From NCBI GenBank assembly GCA_964466745.1, contig CAYXOX010000063.1, positions 1 through 15,373 on the forward strand: 15,373 nt of DNA, written 5' to 3'. This document shows positions 6,719 to 14,551 of the stretch, piece after piece. This stretch comes from CAYXOX01 sp964466745 (GTDB lineage Bacteria; Pseudomonadota; Alphaproteobacteria; Rhodobacterales; Rhodobacteraceae). The stretch's first letter is position 1; each line of letters starts with the position of its first letter. Made by a program: the position numbers and the translations under genes. The notes below the pieces were generated by a model that did not search any database, was not told where the DNA came from, and saw only the letters and a program-made list of their open reading frames with translations.

Positions 6719-6747
6719 TTGCCCACCGGCAAAGGCTTGCGTAAGAG
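6719..6747 (+). promoter_or_regulatory. Candidate lysC promoter
   Basis: TTGCCC (6719-6724) and TAAGAG (6742-6747) are separated by 17 bases. The predicted start near 6754 leaves a leader of about 30 nt before the lysC ATG. There is no room for a lysine riboswitch or a leader-peptide attenuator between this promoter and the gene, so control is more likely at enzyme level. Confidence 0.4.
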
Positions 6748-6784
6748 CGCGCTGTCGAAGCCGCGCCCGGGGGCCAGCACCCGA

Positions 6785-8044
6785 ATGCCCGTACTGGTGA
6801 TGAAATTCGGTGGCACCTCGGTGGCCACGCCCGAACGCATCCGCCATGCCGCCACCCGCGTGGCGCGCGAGGTCGAGGCCGGACACGACGTCATCGTGAT
6901 CGTCTCGGCAATGGCCGGAAAGACGAACGAGCTTGTCGGATGGGTCGAGGAAACCTCGCCGCTCTTCGACGCGCGCGAGTACGACGCCGTGGTCAGCTCC
7001 GGCGAGAACGTCACCGCCGGGCTGATGGCGCTGACCTTGCAGGAAATGGACGTGCCGGCCCGCAGCTGGCAGGGCTGGCAGGTGCCGCTGAAGACGACCT
7101 CGGCCCACGGCGCCGCGCGGATCGAGGAGATCCAGACAACGAACATCGCGCGCAAGTTCGCCGAGGGCATGCGCGTGGCGGTGGTGGCCGGCTTCCAGGG
7201 AATCAGCCCAGAGGGCCGCATCACCACCCTCGGCCGCGGCGGCTCCGACACCACGGCAGTGGCCTTCGCGGCCGCGTTCGATGCCGTGCGCTGCGACATC
7301 TACACCGATGTCGACGGCGTCTACACGACCGATCCGAGGATTTCGCCCAAGGCGAGGAAGCTCGACCGCATCGCCTTCGAGGAGATGCTCGAGCTCGCCT
7401 CGCTGGGTGCCAAGGTGCTCCAGACCCGCTCGGTGGAACTCGCGATGCGCTACAACGTGAAGCTGCGGGTTCTGTCGTCTTTCGAGGAGGGCGGGCCGAA
7501 TGCCGGCACGCTCGTGTGCGACGAGGAAGAGATCATGGAAAGCAACATCGTCTCCGGGGTCGCCTTCAGCCGCGACGAAGCCAAGATGACCCTCACCTCG
7601 GTGGCCGACCGCCCCGGCATCGCGGCGGCCATCTTCGGCCCGCTCGCCGAGGCCGGGGTGAACGTGGACATGATCGTCCAGAACATCTCGGAAGACGGCC
7701 TCACCGACATGACCTTTTCCTGCCCCGTCGGCCAGGTCGCGCGCGCCGAGAAGGCGCTGGCCGATGCCCAGGCCGCGGGGCTCGTGGAGGCAGCCGGGCT
7801 CGTCGCCGATACCGAGGTGGCCAAGGTCTCGGTGGTGGGGATCGGGATGCGCAGCCATGCCGGCGTCGCTGCGCGCATGTTCGAGGCGCTGCGCGACGAG
7901 GGGATCAACATCAAGGTGATCACCACGTCCGAGATCAAGATCTCGGTGCTGATCGAGCGCAAGTACCTCGAACTCGCCGTCCAGGCCCTGCACGATGCCT
8001 TCGGGCTGGAAAAGGCGCCGGCCGAGGAAACCCCCGGCGCCTGA
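6785..8044 (+). CDS. lysC: Aspartate kinase
   Basis: LysC phosphorylates aspartate with ATP, the committed step toward lysine/diaminopimelate, threonine and methionine. The 419 residues show the kinase domain with KFGGTSVA (7-14), SSGENVTAG (71-79) and GRGGSDTTAVA (150-160), then two ACT domains (about 263-340 and 343-410) that bind the inhibitory amino acids. Length and layout match the monofunctional alpha2-beta2 class seen in Bacillus and Corynebacterium. The start at 6785 gives MPVLVMKFGG; a further in-frame Met 22 codons upstream lies in the promoter region. The upstream ribosome site is weak (GGGGG about 11 nt away). A strong internal site before Met251 suggests that a separate beta subunit is also made. 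It converges with the EamA transporter gene 58 nt downstream. Confidence 0.97.
   Translation: MPVLVMKFGGTSVATPERIRHAATRVAREVEAGHDVIVIVSAMAGKTNELVGWVEETSPLFDAREYDAVVSSGENVTAGLMALTLQEMDVPARSWQGWQVPLKTTSAHGAARIEEIQTTNIARKFAEGMRVAVVAGFQGISPEGRITTLGRGGSDTTAVAFAAAFDAVRCDIYTDVDGVYTTDPRISPKARKLDRIAFEEMLELASLGAKVLQTRSVELAMRYNVKLRVLSSFEEGGPNAGTLVCDEEEIMESNIVSGVAFSRDEAKMTLTSVADRPGIAAAIFGPLAEAGVNVDMIVQNISEDGLTDMTFSCPVGQVARAEKALADAQAAGLVEAAGLVADTEVAKVSVVGIGMRSHAGVAARMFEALRDEGINIKVITTSEIKISVLIERKYLELAVQALHDAFGLEKAPAEETPGA
7523..7537 (+). promoter_or_regulatory. Internal ribosome site and start for a LysC beta subunit
   Basis: GAGGAAGAG (7523-7531) precedes an in-frame ATG at 7535 with about 7 nt from AGGA to the start. 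It is the best ribosome site in the gene. Translation from here would give a 169-residue polypeptide made of the two ACT domains. Met251 (MESNIVSGVA) aligns with the known beta-subunit start of Corynebacterium LysC (MEEAVLTGVA, Met250). Alignment is from memory; use of this start is inference. Confidence 0.55.
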
Positions 8045-8063
8045 TCTGACCCCCGGGCCTGTA

Positions 8064-8102
8064 GGTGCCGCCGCTCCGGGCCACGCGCCGGGCCGCGGCG
8101 CC
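8064..8102. terminator. Candidate hairpin between convergent lysC and EamA genes
   Basis: GGTGCCGC (8064-8071) can pair with GCGGCGCC (8095-8102) through 8 pairs including one G-U. The 23-base loop is itself GC-rich and includes CCGG repeats. It lies between the two convergent stop codons, with its right arm ending next to the EamA stop. There is no T run, so termination by this element alone is uncertain. Confidence 0.3.
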
Positions 8103-9032
8103 TCACCCTCCCCGTCGTAGCGTCACGAGCGTGCCGGCGACGACGATCAGCACGATGCCCGCCACCGCGACAGGGCCGACCGCCTGCCCCCAGAACACCC
8201 AGCCGGCAGCCGCGCCGAAGACCAGCACCGAGTTCTCGAACACGGCAACGAAGCCCGGCCGCGCCGTCTGGTAGGCGCGCGCGATGAGCCCCACGGCCAC
8301 GAGCGAGCCCACCGCCTGCACCGCCGTCCAGACGAGGAACCCCGGCGTGAGCGGCGTCAGCCCGCGCAGGATGAAGCCGGTCGGCCCCGGCGGCGGATCC
8401 TGTGGCCAGAGCGTGAGCGCCCCGAGCCCGGCAAGGCCCATAAGCCCAAGCGCCACGAAGAACCCGAACACCAGCGCCAGCACGTTCTCCTCGGCGCAAA
8501 GGTGCCGCGTGGCCAGCGCGCCGGCCCCGTAGAGAAAACCGGCGAGCACCGGCAGAGCGGCAAGGGGGCTTAGCGCGCCGGCCTCGGGCCGCAGAACGAG
8601 GAGGATACCCGCGAAGCCCACGCCCACCGCGAGCGCCTGCATTCCGCTTACCGGCTGGCGCAGGACAGCCCGGGAGAGCAGGACCACGAAGACCGGCGCG
8701 GTGAAGAGCCCGGCCATCGCCTGCGCCAGCGGGAGAAAGCCGAGGCTGCCGAAATAGATCAGGATCGCGCTGGCCACGAGGGCGGTGCGCACGGCGACCC
8801 GGCCGGGGTGGCGCGGCCGTATCCGCCCGAGCCCCGCCCAGGCAACGAGCAGCAGAAGCGGCAGCGCCATGGCGCTGCGCACCGCGTGGAATTGCCAGAG
8901 CCCGGCCTCGGCGGCGATGCGAACCACCTGCGCATCGGTCACCCCGAGGATCGCCGAGGCTGCCACCATCATGGTCGCCGCCCGTGCAGGGGCGCCGCTG
9001 GACTCGGCCGGGGGCGGGGCGGCAACCGTCAT
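8103..9032 (-). CDS. EamA/DMT-superfamily transporter
   Basis: This 309-residue inner-membrane protein is mostly hydrophobic, with about ten predicted helices arranged as two EamA repeats. It is expected to export or exchange a small metabolite by proton coupling or simple exchange. The end of the first repeat carries the family pattern MAGLFTAPVFVVLLSRAVLRQPV (about residues 105-127). The second carries the equivalent RPGFVAVFENSVLVFGAAAGWVFWGQAV near the C-terminus. The protein ends in the short basic tail LRRGG. The N-terminal 18 residues are Ala/Pro-rich and may be non-conserved; a later Met at MMVAASAILG is an alternative start. No strong ribosome site is seen at either. The substrate is unknown. 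Drug/metabolite transporters of this kind include amino acid and S-adenosylmethionine carriers. Confidence 0.9.
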   Translation of the reverse strand: MTVAAPPPAESSGAPARAATMMVAASAILGVTDAQVVRIAAEAGLWQFHAVRSAMALPLLLLVAWAGLGRIRPRHPGRVAVRTALVASAILIYFGSLGFLPLAQAMAGLFTAPVFVVLLSRAVLRQPVSGMQALAVGVGFAGILLVLRPEAGALSPLAALPVLAGFLYGAGALATRHLCAEENVLALVFGFFVALGLMGLAGLGALTLWPQDPPPGPTGFILRGLTPLTPGFLVWTAVQAVGSLVAVGLIARAYQTARPGFVAVFENSVLVFGAAAGWVFWGQAVGPVAVAGIVLIVVAGTLVTLRRGG

Positions 9033-9156
9033 TGCAATCGCGGGGCCTTTCTCGTGCGGGCCGTCGGATCGCCGGCCCCCGCCTCACTGGCATCGCCCGG
9101 CGCGACAGGCAAGCGGCCCCGGCCGCGGCGCACCTCGCCGCGCCGTCCGCGGCGCG

Positions 9157-9185
9157 TTGTGGGAGCCCGGGGCCTGCGCTAGGCT
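9157..9185 (+). promoter_or_regulatory. Candidate promoter of the M48-like gene
   Basis: TTGTGG (9157-9162) and TAGGCT (9180-9185), within GCTAGGCT, are 17 bases apart. Transcription would start near 9192 and leave a leader of about 33 nt to the ATG at 9225. This fits the TTG-N17-TA layout seen at 5289 and 6719. Confidence 0.42.
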
Positions 9186-9224
9186 CGCGCCGATCGAGGC
9201 AGACGGAACGGACCCGGGCAAGCG

Positions 9225-10241
9225 ATGACCGCGCTCAAGGATTACCAGCGGCTGGAGAGCCCCGGGCTCTGGCGCGCGGGGGCCGACGCACAGCGGCGCG
9301 AGGTGACCGTCTCCTTCGGCGAGGCCACGCTTGTGATCTCCGACAGGGCCGACAGAGCCCTGGCCCACTGGTCCCTGCCCGCCGTGACGCGGGCCAACCC
9401 CGGCGAGCGTCCCGCCGTCTACCACCCCGAAGGCGACCCCGGCGAAACGCTCGAGATCGACGAAGACCTGATGATCGACGCCATCGAGCGCGTGCGCCGC
9501 TCGCTGCTTCGGCGCCGCCCGCATCCGGGCCGGCTGCGCTACTGGCTGATGGGCGCCAGCCTCGCGGCGGTGATGGCCGTTGTGGTGTTCTGGCTGCCGG
9601 GCGCGCTCGTGGCCCATACCGCGAGCGTCGTGCCCCCTGCCAAGCGCGCCGAGATCGGTGCCGCCCTGCTCGAGGAAGTCGGCCTGCTGACCGGAGCGCC
9701 CTGTCGCGAGCGGCTGGGGCGCGCGGCACTGGCGCGTTTCGAGGGGCGCCTCCTGCCGGAGGGCGGGCGCCTCGTGATCCTGCCGGCGAGCCCGCGGCGA
9801 AGCTTCCACCTGCCGGGCGGGACAGTGGGCATCGACCGTGCCCTCGTGGAGCGGGCGGACGATCCAGAGATCGCGGCCGGCTTCGTGCTTGCCGAGCTGG
9901 TGCGCGCGCGCCTCGCCGATCCTCTCGAAGCGCTGCTGCGCGAGACAGGCCCGATCGTGGCGTTCCGTCTGCTCACGACGGGCGACATCCCCCCTGCCGC
10001 GCTGCGCCGCTATGCCCAGGTGCTCATGGCCCGCAGTTCCGAGCCGGTCCCGGCGGATGCGCTGATCGCGGCCTTCGCGGCCGCCGGCGTCCGAAGCTCA
10101 CCTTTTGCCTACGCGCTCGACCCGACGGGGGAGAGCGCGCTCGCGCTCATCGAGGCCGATCCCTTCGCCGCCGAGGCGCCGCCAACCGCGATCCTGAGCG
10201 ACGGCGAATGGGTCAGCCTGCAGAACATCTGTCCGCTCTAG
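9225..10241 (+). CDS. Membrane-anchored protein resembling an M48 peptidase without HExxH
   Basis: This 338-residue protein has an N-terminal soluble domain of about 100 residues, one transmembrane helix (about 106-127, flanked by RRRPHPGRLR on the inner side) and a large domain beyond it, presumably periplasmic. The outer domain holds an LPGG (196-199) followed by GTVGIDRALVERADDPEIAAGFVLAELVRAR. This parallels the M48 pattern in which LPGG leads to a helix carrying HExxH. The helix reads AELVRAR here, so both zinc-binding His residues are missing. If the kinship is right, this is a catalytically dead relative. I do not recognise a named family. It is probably a Rhodobacteraceae-specific conserved protein. 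It is divergent from the EamA transporter and convergent with the SPOR gene. Confidence 0.75.
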   Translation: MTALKDYQRLESPGLWRAGADAQRREVTVSFGEATLVISDRADRALAHWSLPAVTRANPGERPAVYHPEGDPGETLEIDEDLMIDAIERVRRSLLRRRPHPGRLRYWLMGASLAAVMAVVVFWLPGALVAHTASVVPPAKRAEIGAALLEEVGLLTGAPCRERLGRAALARFEGRLLPEGGRLVILPASPRRSFHLPGGTVGIDRALVERADDPEIAAGFVLAELVRARLADPLEALLRETGPIVAFRLLTTGDIPPAALRRYAQVLMARSSEPVPADALIAAFAAAGVRSSPFAYALDPTGESALALIEADPFAAEAPPTAILSDGEWVSLQNICPL

Positions 10242-10307
10242 ACATGCTCGATGCCGCCAGGCGCGCGCCGAAAGCCTCCCCCCCGGGGGCCTGCCCCGCG
10301 CGGCGGC

Positions 10308-10340
10308 CAGAACAGGGCAGAACAGGGCAGAACAGGGCAG
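10308..10340. repeat. 10-bp direct tandem repeat, 3.3 copies
   Basis: CAGAACAGGG occurs three times head to tail with a further CAG, with no mismatches. It lies in the 118-nt gap between the convergent M48-like and SPOR genes. The CCTGCCC at 10290-10296 is complementary to GGGCAGG at 10335-10341, and its CTGCCC core can pair with the GGGCAG in each copy. A hairpin with several registers is therefore possible. Upstream, at about 10278-10287, is a C/G run that is itself self-complementary. Confidence 0.8.
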
Positions 10341-10359
10341 GACCGGAACAGCGCCGAGG

Positions 10360-11583
10360 TCAGCGCAGGAAGGCGTCGGAGAATCCGGCACCTCGCACGA
10401 TGGCGAGGGCGCCATTGGCCCGGGCCGCATCGGTGAACGGCCCGGCGAGCACGACGCTCAGCGTGCGGCCCCCGGCGGTCGTCCGCCCGATGCGCACCGG
10501 CAGCCCGGCCTGCTGCAAGCGCCGCGCGGCGGCGGCGGCGTTGCTCTCGACCCCGAAGCTGCCCGCCTGCACGTAGCTGCCGCCCGCGGCAACGCGCGCC
10601 GGCTCGCTCGGCGTGGTGCGGGCCGAAAGCCGGGTGCCGTATGCCTGCTGCTGAACGCGCGTTCCGTAGCCGTTGTGCGGGGCCTGCTGCACCACGACCG
10701 CCCGCGGCCGGTGCACGATCGTGCCGGTCCCGCCGGTCAGGTACCGGCTGCCGGGGGTGCCCCGCGCCGGGTTGAGGCGATCGTCCTCCCACACCCGTTC
10801 GTAGCCCGGCGGAACCGCCACGGGCAGCGACGGCGAGGGCGCCGAGTTGGGCACGCCAAGCGCGGGCGATCCGTAGGGCGAGACCTTCGCCCCGCCCCGC
10901 TGCGCGCGCACCACGTCGGCCGGGTGTGGCGTCTGCGGGCCGCAGCGCACGGGACGGCCGGTCGCGGCGTTGATGTAGCGCGTGCTCAGAGCGCTCGCTC
11001 CACGGCAGGCCTCCGCCCGGGTGATGCGGCGCACGGGCGTAGCCGACGGCACGGCCCGCTGGCCGGAAGCCGCCGCGGCGGGTGCCGGGCTGAGCACCAC
11101 GGGAGCGACCGGCTCGAACGCACGCGGATTGGCCCGCACGGCAACGGGGCGCTGCTGCGCCGGCGTTGTCGTCACGCGCGGCACGGCCGGCGCCGTGGTG
11201 GCCACCGTCTCGATGGGGCGCCGTGCCAGCAGCGGCGTGCGCGCAGCCGGTGCTGGCGCAGCCGACGATGGCGTGATCTCGATCGTCTCCACCTCGCCTC
11301 CGGCGGGCGCGCGGGGCGCGACGGCACCGGCACCGGCAACGTTCGTGGGCGTGGCGTTGCAGATCTGCTCGCGGCTCCGCGAGACGCGCGGCACCCAGGT
11401 CACGTTGCCGCTGATACCTGCCCGCACGAAAACGCAGCCGCGGCTGTCGACGTACTGGCGGCCGGTGAAGCTCTCGGGCGGGATCTCCGCGGGAACGGCG
11501 TTCGCCGGGATACCCTGCGCGGAAACGCCGCCCGCTGCCGTTGCCAGGCCGAACGCCAGGCTTGCAACAAGAATGAACCGCAT
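10360..11583 (-). CDS. Secreted SPOR-domain protein
   Basis: This 407-residue protein has a Sec signal peptide (residues 1-22, ending GGVSA) and a C-terminal SPOR domain (about 334-407, from GSYVQAGSFGVESNA to the end). SPOR domains bind peptidoglycan glycan strands lacking stem peptides, so it probably sits in the periplasm at the septum. The first mature segment contains FTGRQYVDSRGCVFVRAG...VTWVPRVSRSREQIC, and a second Cys-containing block (CRGASALSTRYINAATGRPVRCG) follows a long Ala/Pro/Thr-rich linker. The paired Cys suggest disulphides. The start at 11583 puts the signal peptide first and has GGGGG about 5 nt upstream; the longer frame does not fit a secreted protein. It lies downstream of upp but is separated by a possible terminator. 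The exact cell-division role is unknown. Confidence 0.88.
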   Translation of the reverse strand: MRFILVASLAFGLATAAGGVSAQGIPANAVPAEIPPESFTGRQYVDSRGCVFVRAGISGNVTWVPRVSRSREQICNATPTNVAGAGAVAPRAPAGGEVETIEITPSSAAPAPAARTPLLARRPIETVATTAPAVPRVTTTPAQQRPVAVRANPRAFEPVAPVVLSPAPAAAASGQRAVPSATPVRRITRAEACRGASALSTRYINAATGRPVRCGPQTPHPADVVRAQRGGAKVSPYGSPALGVPNSAPSPSLPVAVPPGYERVWEDDRLNPARGTPGSRYLTGGTGTIVHRPRAVVVQQAPHNGYGTRVQQQAYGTRLSARTTPSEPARVAAGGSYVQAGSFGVESNAAAAARRLQQAGLPVRIGRTTAGGRTLSVVLAGPFTDAARANGALAIVRGAGFSDAFLR

Positions 11584-11650
11584 ACTTGCCCCCACAAGAT
11601 GTTGCGCCAGACTGGCCCGGAATCGCTTCCGCTGTAAAGAAGCGGGATGA

Positions 11651-11685
11651 CCGTTCTGCAAACGGCAGGCGTTCGCGGCGCCTGC
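11651..11685 (-). terminator. Tandem hairpins after upp
   Basis: On the minus strand upp is followed at once by GCAGGCG-CCGCGAA-CGCCTGC, a perfect 7-bp stem (11665-11685), and then CCGTT-TGCAG-AACGG (11651-11665). The two share one base. There is no long T run. This may end or attenuate the salvage operon before the SPOR gene, whose own promoter would then lie between here and 11600. I cannot identify that promoter with confidence. Confidence 0.45.
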
Positions 11686-11693
11686 GCGGGCAT

Positions 11694-12323
11694 TCACTTG
11701 GTGCCGAACATCCGGTCGCCCGCGTCGCCGAGGCCGGGCACGATGTAGCCCTTCTCGTTCAGCCGCTCGTCGAGCGCGGCCGTCACGATGGGCACGTCAG
11801 GGTGCGCCTCGGCCATGCGCGCCACGCCCTCGGGCGCCGCGAGCAGGCACAGGAACCGGATGTTGGTGGCCCCCGCGCCCTTGAGCAGATCGATGGCCGC
11901 TGCCGAGGAGTTGCCGGTGGCGAGCATCGGGTCGACAGCGATCACCAGCCGGTCGTCCAGCCCCTCGGGCACCTTGAAGTAGTACTGCACCGGCTGCAGC
12001 GTTTCCTCGTCGCGGTAGAGGCCCACGAATCCCACCCGCGCCGACGGGATAAGGTCGTGCACACCTTCCAGGAGCCCGTTGCCCGCCCGCAGGATCGAGA
12101 TGAGCGCGAGCTTCTTGCCCGCCAGCACCGGTGCGTCCATCGCGCAGAGTGGCGTCTCGATCCGCCGGGTCGTCATGTCGAGCTCCCGGGTGATCTCGTA
12201 TGCCAGCAGCTGGCTGATCTCGCGCAAGAGCTGGCGGAAGACGGCGGTGGAGGTCTCCTTGTCGCGCATCAGCGTCAGTTTGTGCTGGATGAGGGGGTGA
12301 TCGACGATCGTCAGGTGGTTCAT
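11694..12323 (-). CDS. upp: Uracil phosphoribosyltransferase
   Basis: Upp makes UMP from uracil and PRPP in the cytoplasm, recovering the base released by the thymidine/uridine phosphorylase step. The 209 residues are standard. The PRPP-binding loop VIAVDPMLATGNSS spans 127-140, the ISILRAGNGL segment spans about 75-84, and the C-terminal uracil-binding GYIVPGLGDAGDRMFGTK is intact. The start codon overlaps the add stop by one base (TGATG), with GGAGG about 7 nt upstream inside add, so it is translationally coupled. It is the last gene of the deoA-deoB-add-upp set. Confidence 0.98.
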   Translation of the reverse strand: MNHLTIVDHPLIQHKLTLMRDKETSTAVFRQLLREISQLLAYEITRELDMTTRRIETPLCAMDAPVLAGKKLALISILRAGNGLLEGVHDLIPSARVGFVGLYRDEETLQPVQYYFKVPEGLDDRLVIAVDPMLATGNSSAAAIDLLKGAGATNIRFLCLLAAPEGVARMAEAHPDVPIVTAALDERLNEKGYIVPGLGDAGDRMFGTK

Positions 12324-13309
12324 CAGGCAGCCTCCAGTCGCTTGGCGATCCGCGCGCGGGTGGGCTCGTCGCAGAAGGCCGCATCGAGTGCCGTGGCGTT
12401 CAGCGCGGCGAAATCTTCAGGCCCCCAGCCCAGGGCGCGCTCGAGCTCCTCGAACTCGCGAATCATCGAGGTGTGGAAGAACGGCGGATCGTCCGTCGAG
12501 ACGGTCACCCGGCAGCCCGCCTCCCGCAACCGAGCGAGCGGATGGGCGGCCCAGTCGGCGTAGAGGCCGAGCGCGACGTTGGAGCCGGGGCAGACCTCCA
12601 GCACGATGCCGCGCTCGGCCAGTTCGGCCACCAGCGCGGGATCCTCGATCGCCCGCACCCCGTGGCCGATCCGCTCCACGCCGAGATCCTCGATCGCCTC
12701 GCGAACGGAGACAGGTCCGCCCCATTCGCCGGCATGGGCGGTGAGCCGCAGCCCGGCCTCGCGGGCGCAATCGAAGGACCAGGCGAAATCCCGCGGCCGC
12801 CCCACCGTCTCGGCCCCGGCGATGCCGAAGCCGGTGAGCCAGTCACCCGCCGTCTCGGCGGCGCAGAGCGCGGTGGCGCGGGCCTTCTCGGGGCCGAAAT
12901 GACGGATGCAGGTGACGATGCCGCGCAAGGTTATGCCGTGGGCGGCTTCGGCTTCCTCCGCGGCGGCACGGATGGCGGCAAGGTACTCGCGCCACGCTCC
13001 CACGTCGCCACCCCCGCAGAAATCAGGCGAAAGGAACGTCTCGGAATAGACAACGCCGCTGGCCGCGCTCTCGGCCAGAACCGCGGCCGTCAGGCGGTGA
13101 TAGTCCTCCGGCGTGGTGAGCACGGCCGTTGCCGCCTCGTAGACCGAAAGGAAGTGGGTGAAGTCGCGGAAGGCGTAATCCCCCTGCGCGTCGAACACAC
13201 CGGCAAGGCTCATCCGCTTCTCCGCGGCGAGGCGGCGGATGAACTCCGGGGGAGCGGCCCCCTCCAGATGCAGGTGCAATTCCAGCTTGGGATAGGCGGC
13301 GAGGCTCAC
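12323..13309 (-). CDS. add: Adenosine deaminase
   Basis: Add deaminates adenosine (and deoxyadenosine) to inosine in the cytoplasm, using one zinc ion. All key residues are visible: HLHLEG (His12, His14) and His192 bind zinc, Glu195 in HAGEWG is the proton shuttle, His216 (RIGHGV) and Asp273-Asp274 (STDDPP) complete the site. Length is 328, normal for the family. The start is GTG at 13309: it sits in a GTGA overlap with the deoB stop and has AAGGAG 7 nt upstream. The family-typical sequence begins immediately after it (AAYPKLELHLHLEG). Adenine deaminases of the same superfamily share these motifs, but the operon with deoA, deoB and upp favours a nucleoside substrate. Confidence 0.93.
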   Translation of the reverse strand: MSLAAYPKLELHLHLEGAAPPEFIRRLAAEKRMSLAGVFDAQGDYAFRDFTHFLSVYEAATAVLTTPEDYHRLTAAVLAESAASGVVYSETFLSPDFCGGGDVGAWREYLAAIRAAAEEAEAAHGITLRGIVTCIRHFGPEKARATALCAAETAGDWLTGFGIAGAETVGRPRDFAWSFDCAREAGLRLTAHAGEWGGPVSVREAIEDLGVERIGHGVRAIEDPALVAELAERGIVLEVCPGSNVALGLYADWAAHPLARLREAGCRVTVSTDDPPFFHTSMIREFEELERALGWGPEDFAALNATALDAAFCDEPTRARIAKRLEAA

Positions 13310-14502
13310 AGAAGGCTCCTTCCCGGCGGGGCTGCGGGCACGCCCAGGTGACGGGCAAGCGTGGCGGCGACATCGGCGAAGGCACAGAGCCCGAGCGGGC
13401 CGGCGCCGCACCCCGCGATCAGCACCGGAACCCGCTCGCGGGTATGGTCGGTGCCGTGCCAGGTGGGATCGTTGCCATGGTCGGCGGTGAAGCACATCAG
13501 GTCCCCCGGCCGCAAGCGCGGCAGCAGCCGGCCGATGCCCGCGTCGAACCATTCGAGCGCCCGGGCATATCCCGTCACGTCGCGCCGATGCCCGTAGAGG
13601 CTGTCGAACTCCACGAAATTCGCGAAGGTCAGGCTGCCCTCCGGCGCCGTGTCGACGTAATCGCAAAGATGGCCCATCAGCTCGGCATCGCTGCCCTTGC
13701 GGACCTCGTCGATGCCCTGCATCGAGAAGATGTCCCCGATCTTGCCAACGGCCTGGACCCGCCGCCCCGCGCCCTGCACCCAGTCGCACAAGGTGGGTGA
13801 GGGCGGCGCGATCGCGTAGTCGTGCCGGTTTGACGTGCGGGTGAACCCGGTCTCCGGGCTGCCCAGGAACGGGCGCGCGATCACGCGCCCCACCTTCATG
13901 GCGTGGAGCGTGGGGGCGATCGCCTCGCAAAGCGCGAGCAGCCGGTCGAGCCCGAAGGCCTCCTCGTGGGCGGCGACCTGGAAGACGCTGTCGGCCGAGG
14001 TGTAGCAGATCGGCCAGCCCGTGCGCAGGTGCTCGGCACCCAGCTCTTCCAGGATCACGGTGCCGGAGGCGTGGCGGTTGCCGAGAATGCCCTCCGTCCC
14101 GGCCTTCTTCCGAACCTCCTCGACGAGTTCCTCGGGAAAGGCCGGCTCGGTCCGCGGGAAGTAATGCCAGTCCCAGGGCACCGGCACCCCGGCGAGTTCC
14201 CAGTGGCCGGAGGGCGTGTCCTTGCCGGGCGACAGCTCGCTCGCCGCGCCCCACCGGCCGGAGGGACCCGCCCCGAGCCCGGGCGCGACGTCGCCCGAGG
14301 CGAGCCCGATCGCCGCGCCGAGGCCGAGACCGTCCAGCACCGGCAGCGCGAGCGGCCCCGAGCGCCCGCGCTCGGCCCGGCCCGCCGCGCATTCCGCCGC
14401 GATATGGGCAAGCGTGTTGGCGCCTTCGTCCCCGAACTCGGCAGCATCCGGGGCGCCGCCGCACCCCACGCTGTCCATCACGACGAGGAAGGCGCGCGTC
14501 AT
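13306..14502 (-). CDS. deoB: Phosphopentomutase
   Basis: DeoB interconverts (deoxy)ribose-1-phosphate and the 5-phosphate with Mn2+, channelling sugar from nucleoside phosphorolysis into central metabolism. The 398-residue protein belongs to the alkaline-phosphatase superfamily. Asp10 is in VVMDSVGCGGAPDA, the phospho-accepting Thr96 in KDTPSGHWE, and the metal ligands in NFVEFD (Asp300) and ADHGND...HGTDHT (Asp341, His342, His353). The start at 14502 gives the canonical MTRAFLVVMDS with GGAG 8 nt upstream. It ends in a 4-nt overlap with add. A 172-nt gap holding a REP-like hairpin separates it from deoA. Confidence 0.97.
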   Translation of the reverse strand: MTRAFLVVMDSVGCGGAPDAAEFGDEGANTLAHIAAECAAGRAERGRSGPLALPVLDGLGLGAAIGLASGDVAPGLGAGPSGRWGAASELSPGKDTPSGHWELAGVPVPWDWHYFPRTEPAFPEELVEEVRKKAGTEGILGNRHASGTVILEELGAEHLRTGWPICYTSADSVFQVAAHEEAFGLDRLLALCEAIAPTLHAMKVGRVIARPFLGSPETGFTRTSNRHDYAIAPPSPTLCDWVQGAGRRVQAVGKIGDIFSMQGIDEVRKGSDAELMGHLCDYVDTAPEGSLTFANFVEFDSLYGHRRDVTGYARALEWFDAGIGRLLPRLRPGDLMCFTADHGNDPTWHGTDHTRERVPVLIAGCGAGPLGLCAFADVAATLARHLGVPAAPPGRSLL

Positions 14503-14551
14503 GGCCTGCGCTCCGTATCGGCCCGCCGATCCTCGGAACCGTCCGGCCGAT

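Noticed and set aside
6353..7993. Minus-strand open frame of 546 codons
   Set aside because: It is antisense to lysC and the SDR remnant, and its His/Arg/Gly-rich composition is typical of a shadow.
7450..9093. Minus-strand open frame of 547 codons
   Set aside because: It overlaps the EamA gene in another frame and lysC on the opposite strand; it has no hydrophobic pattern or motif.
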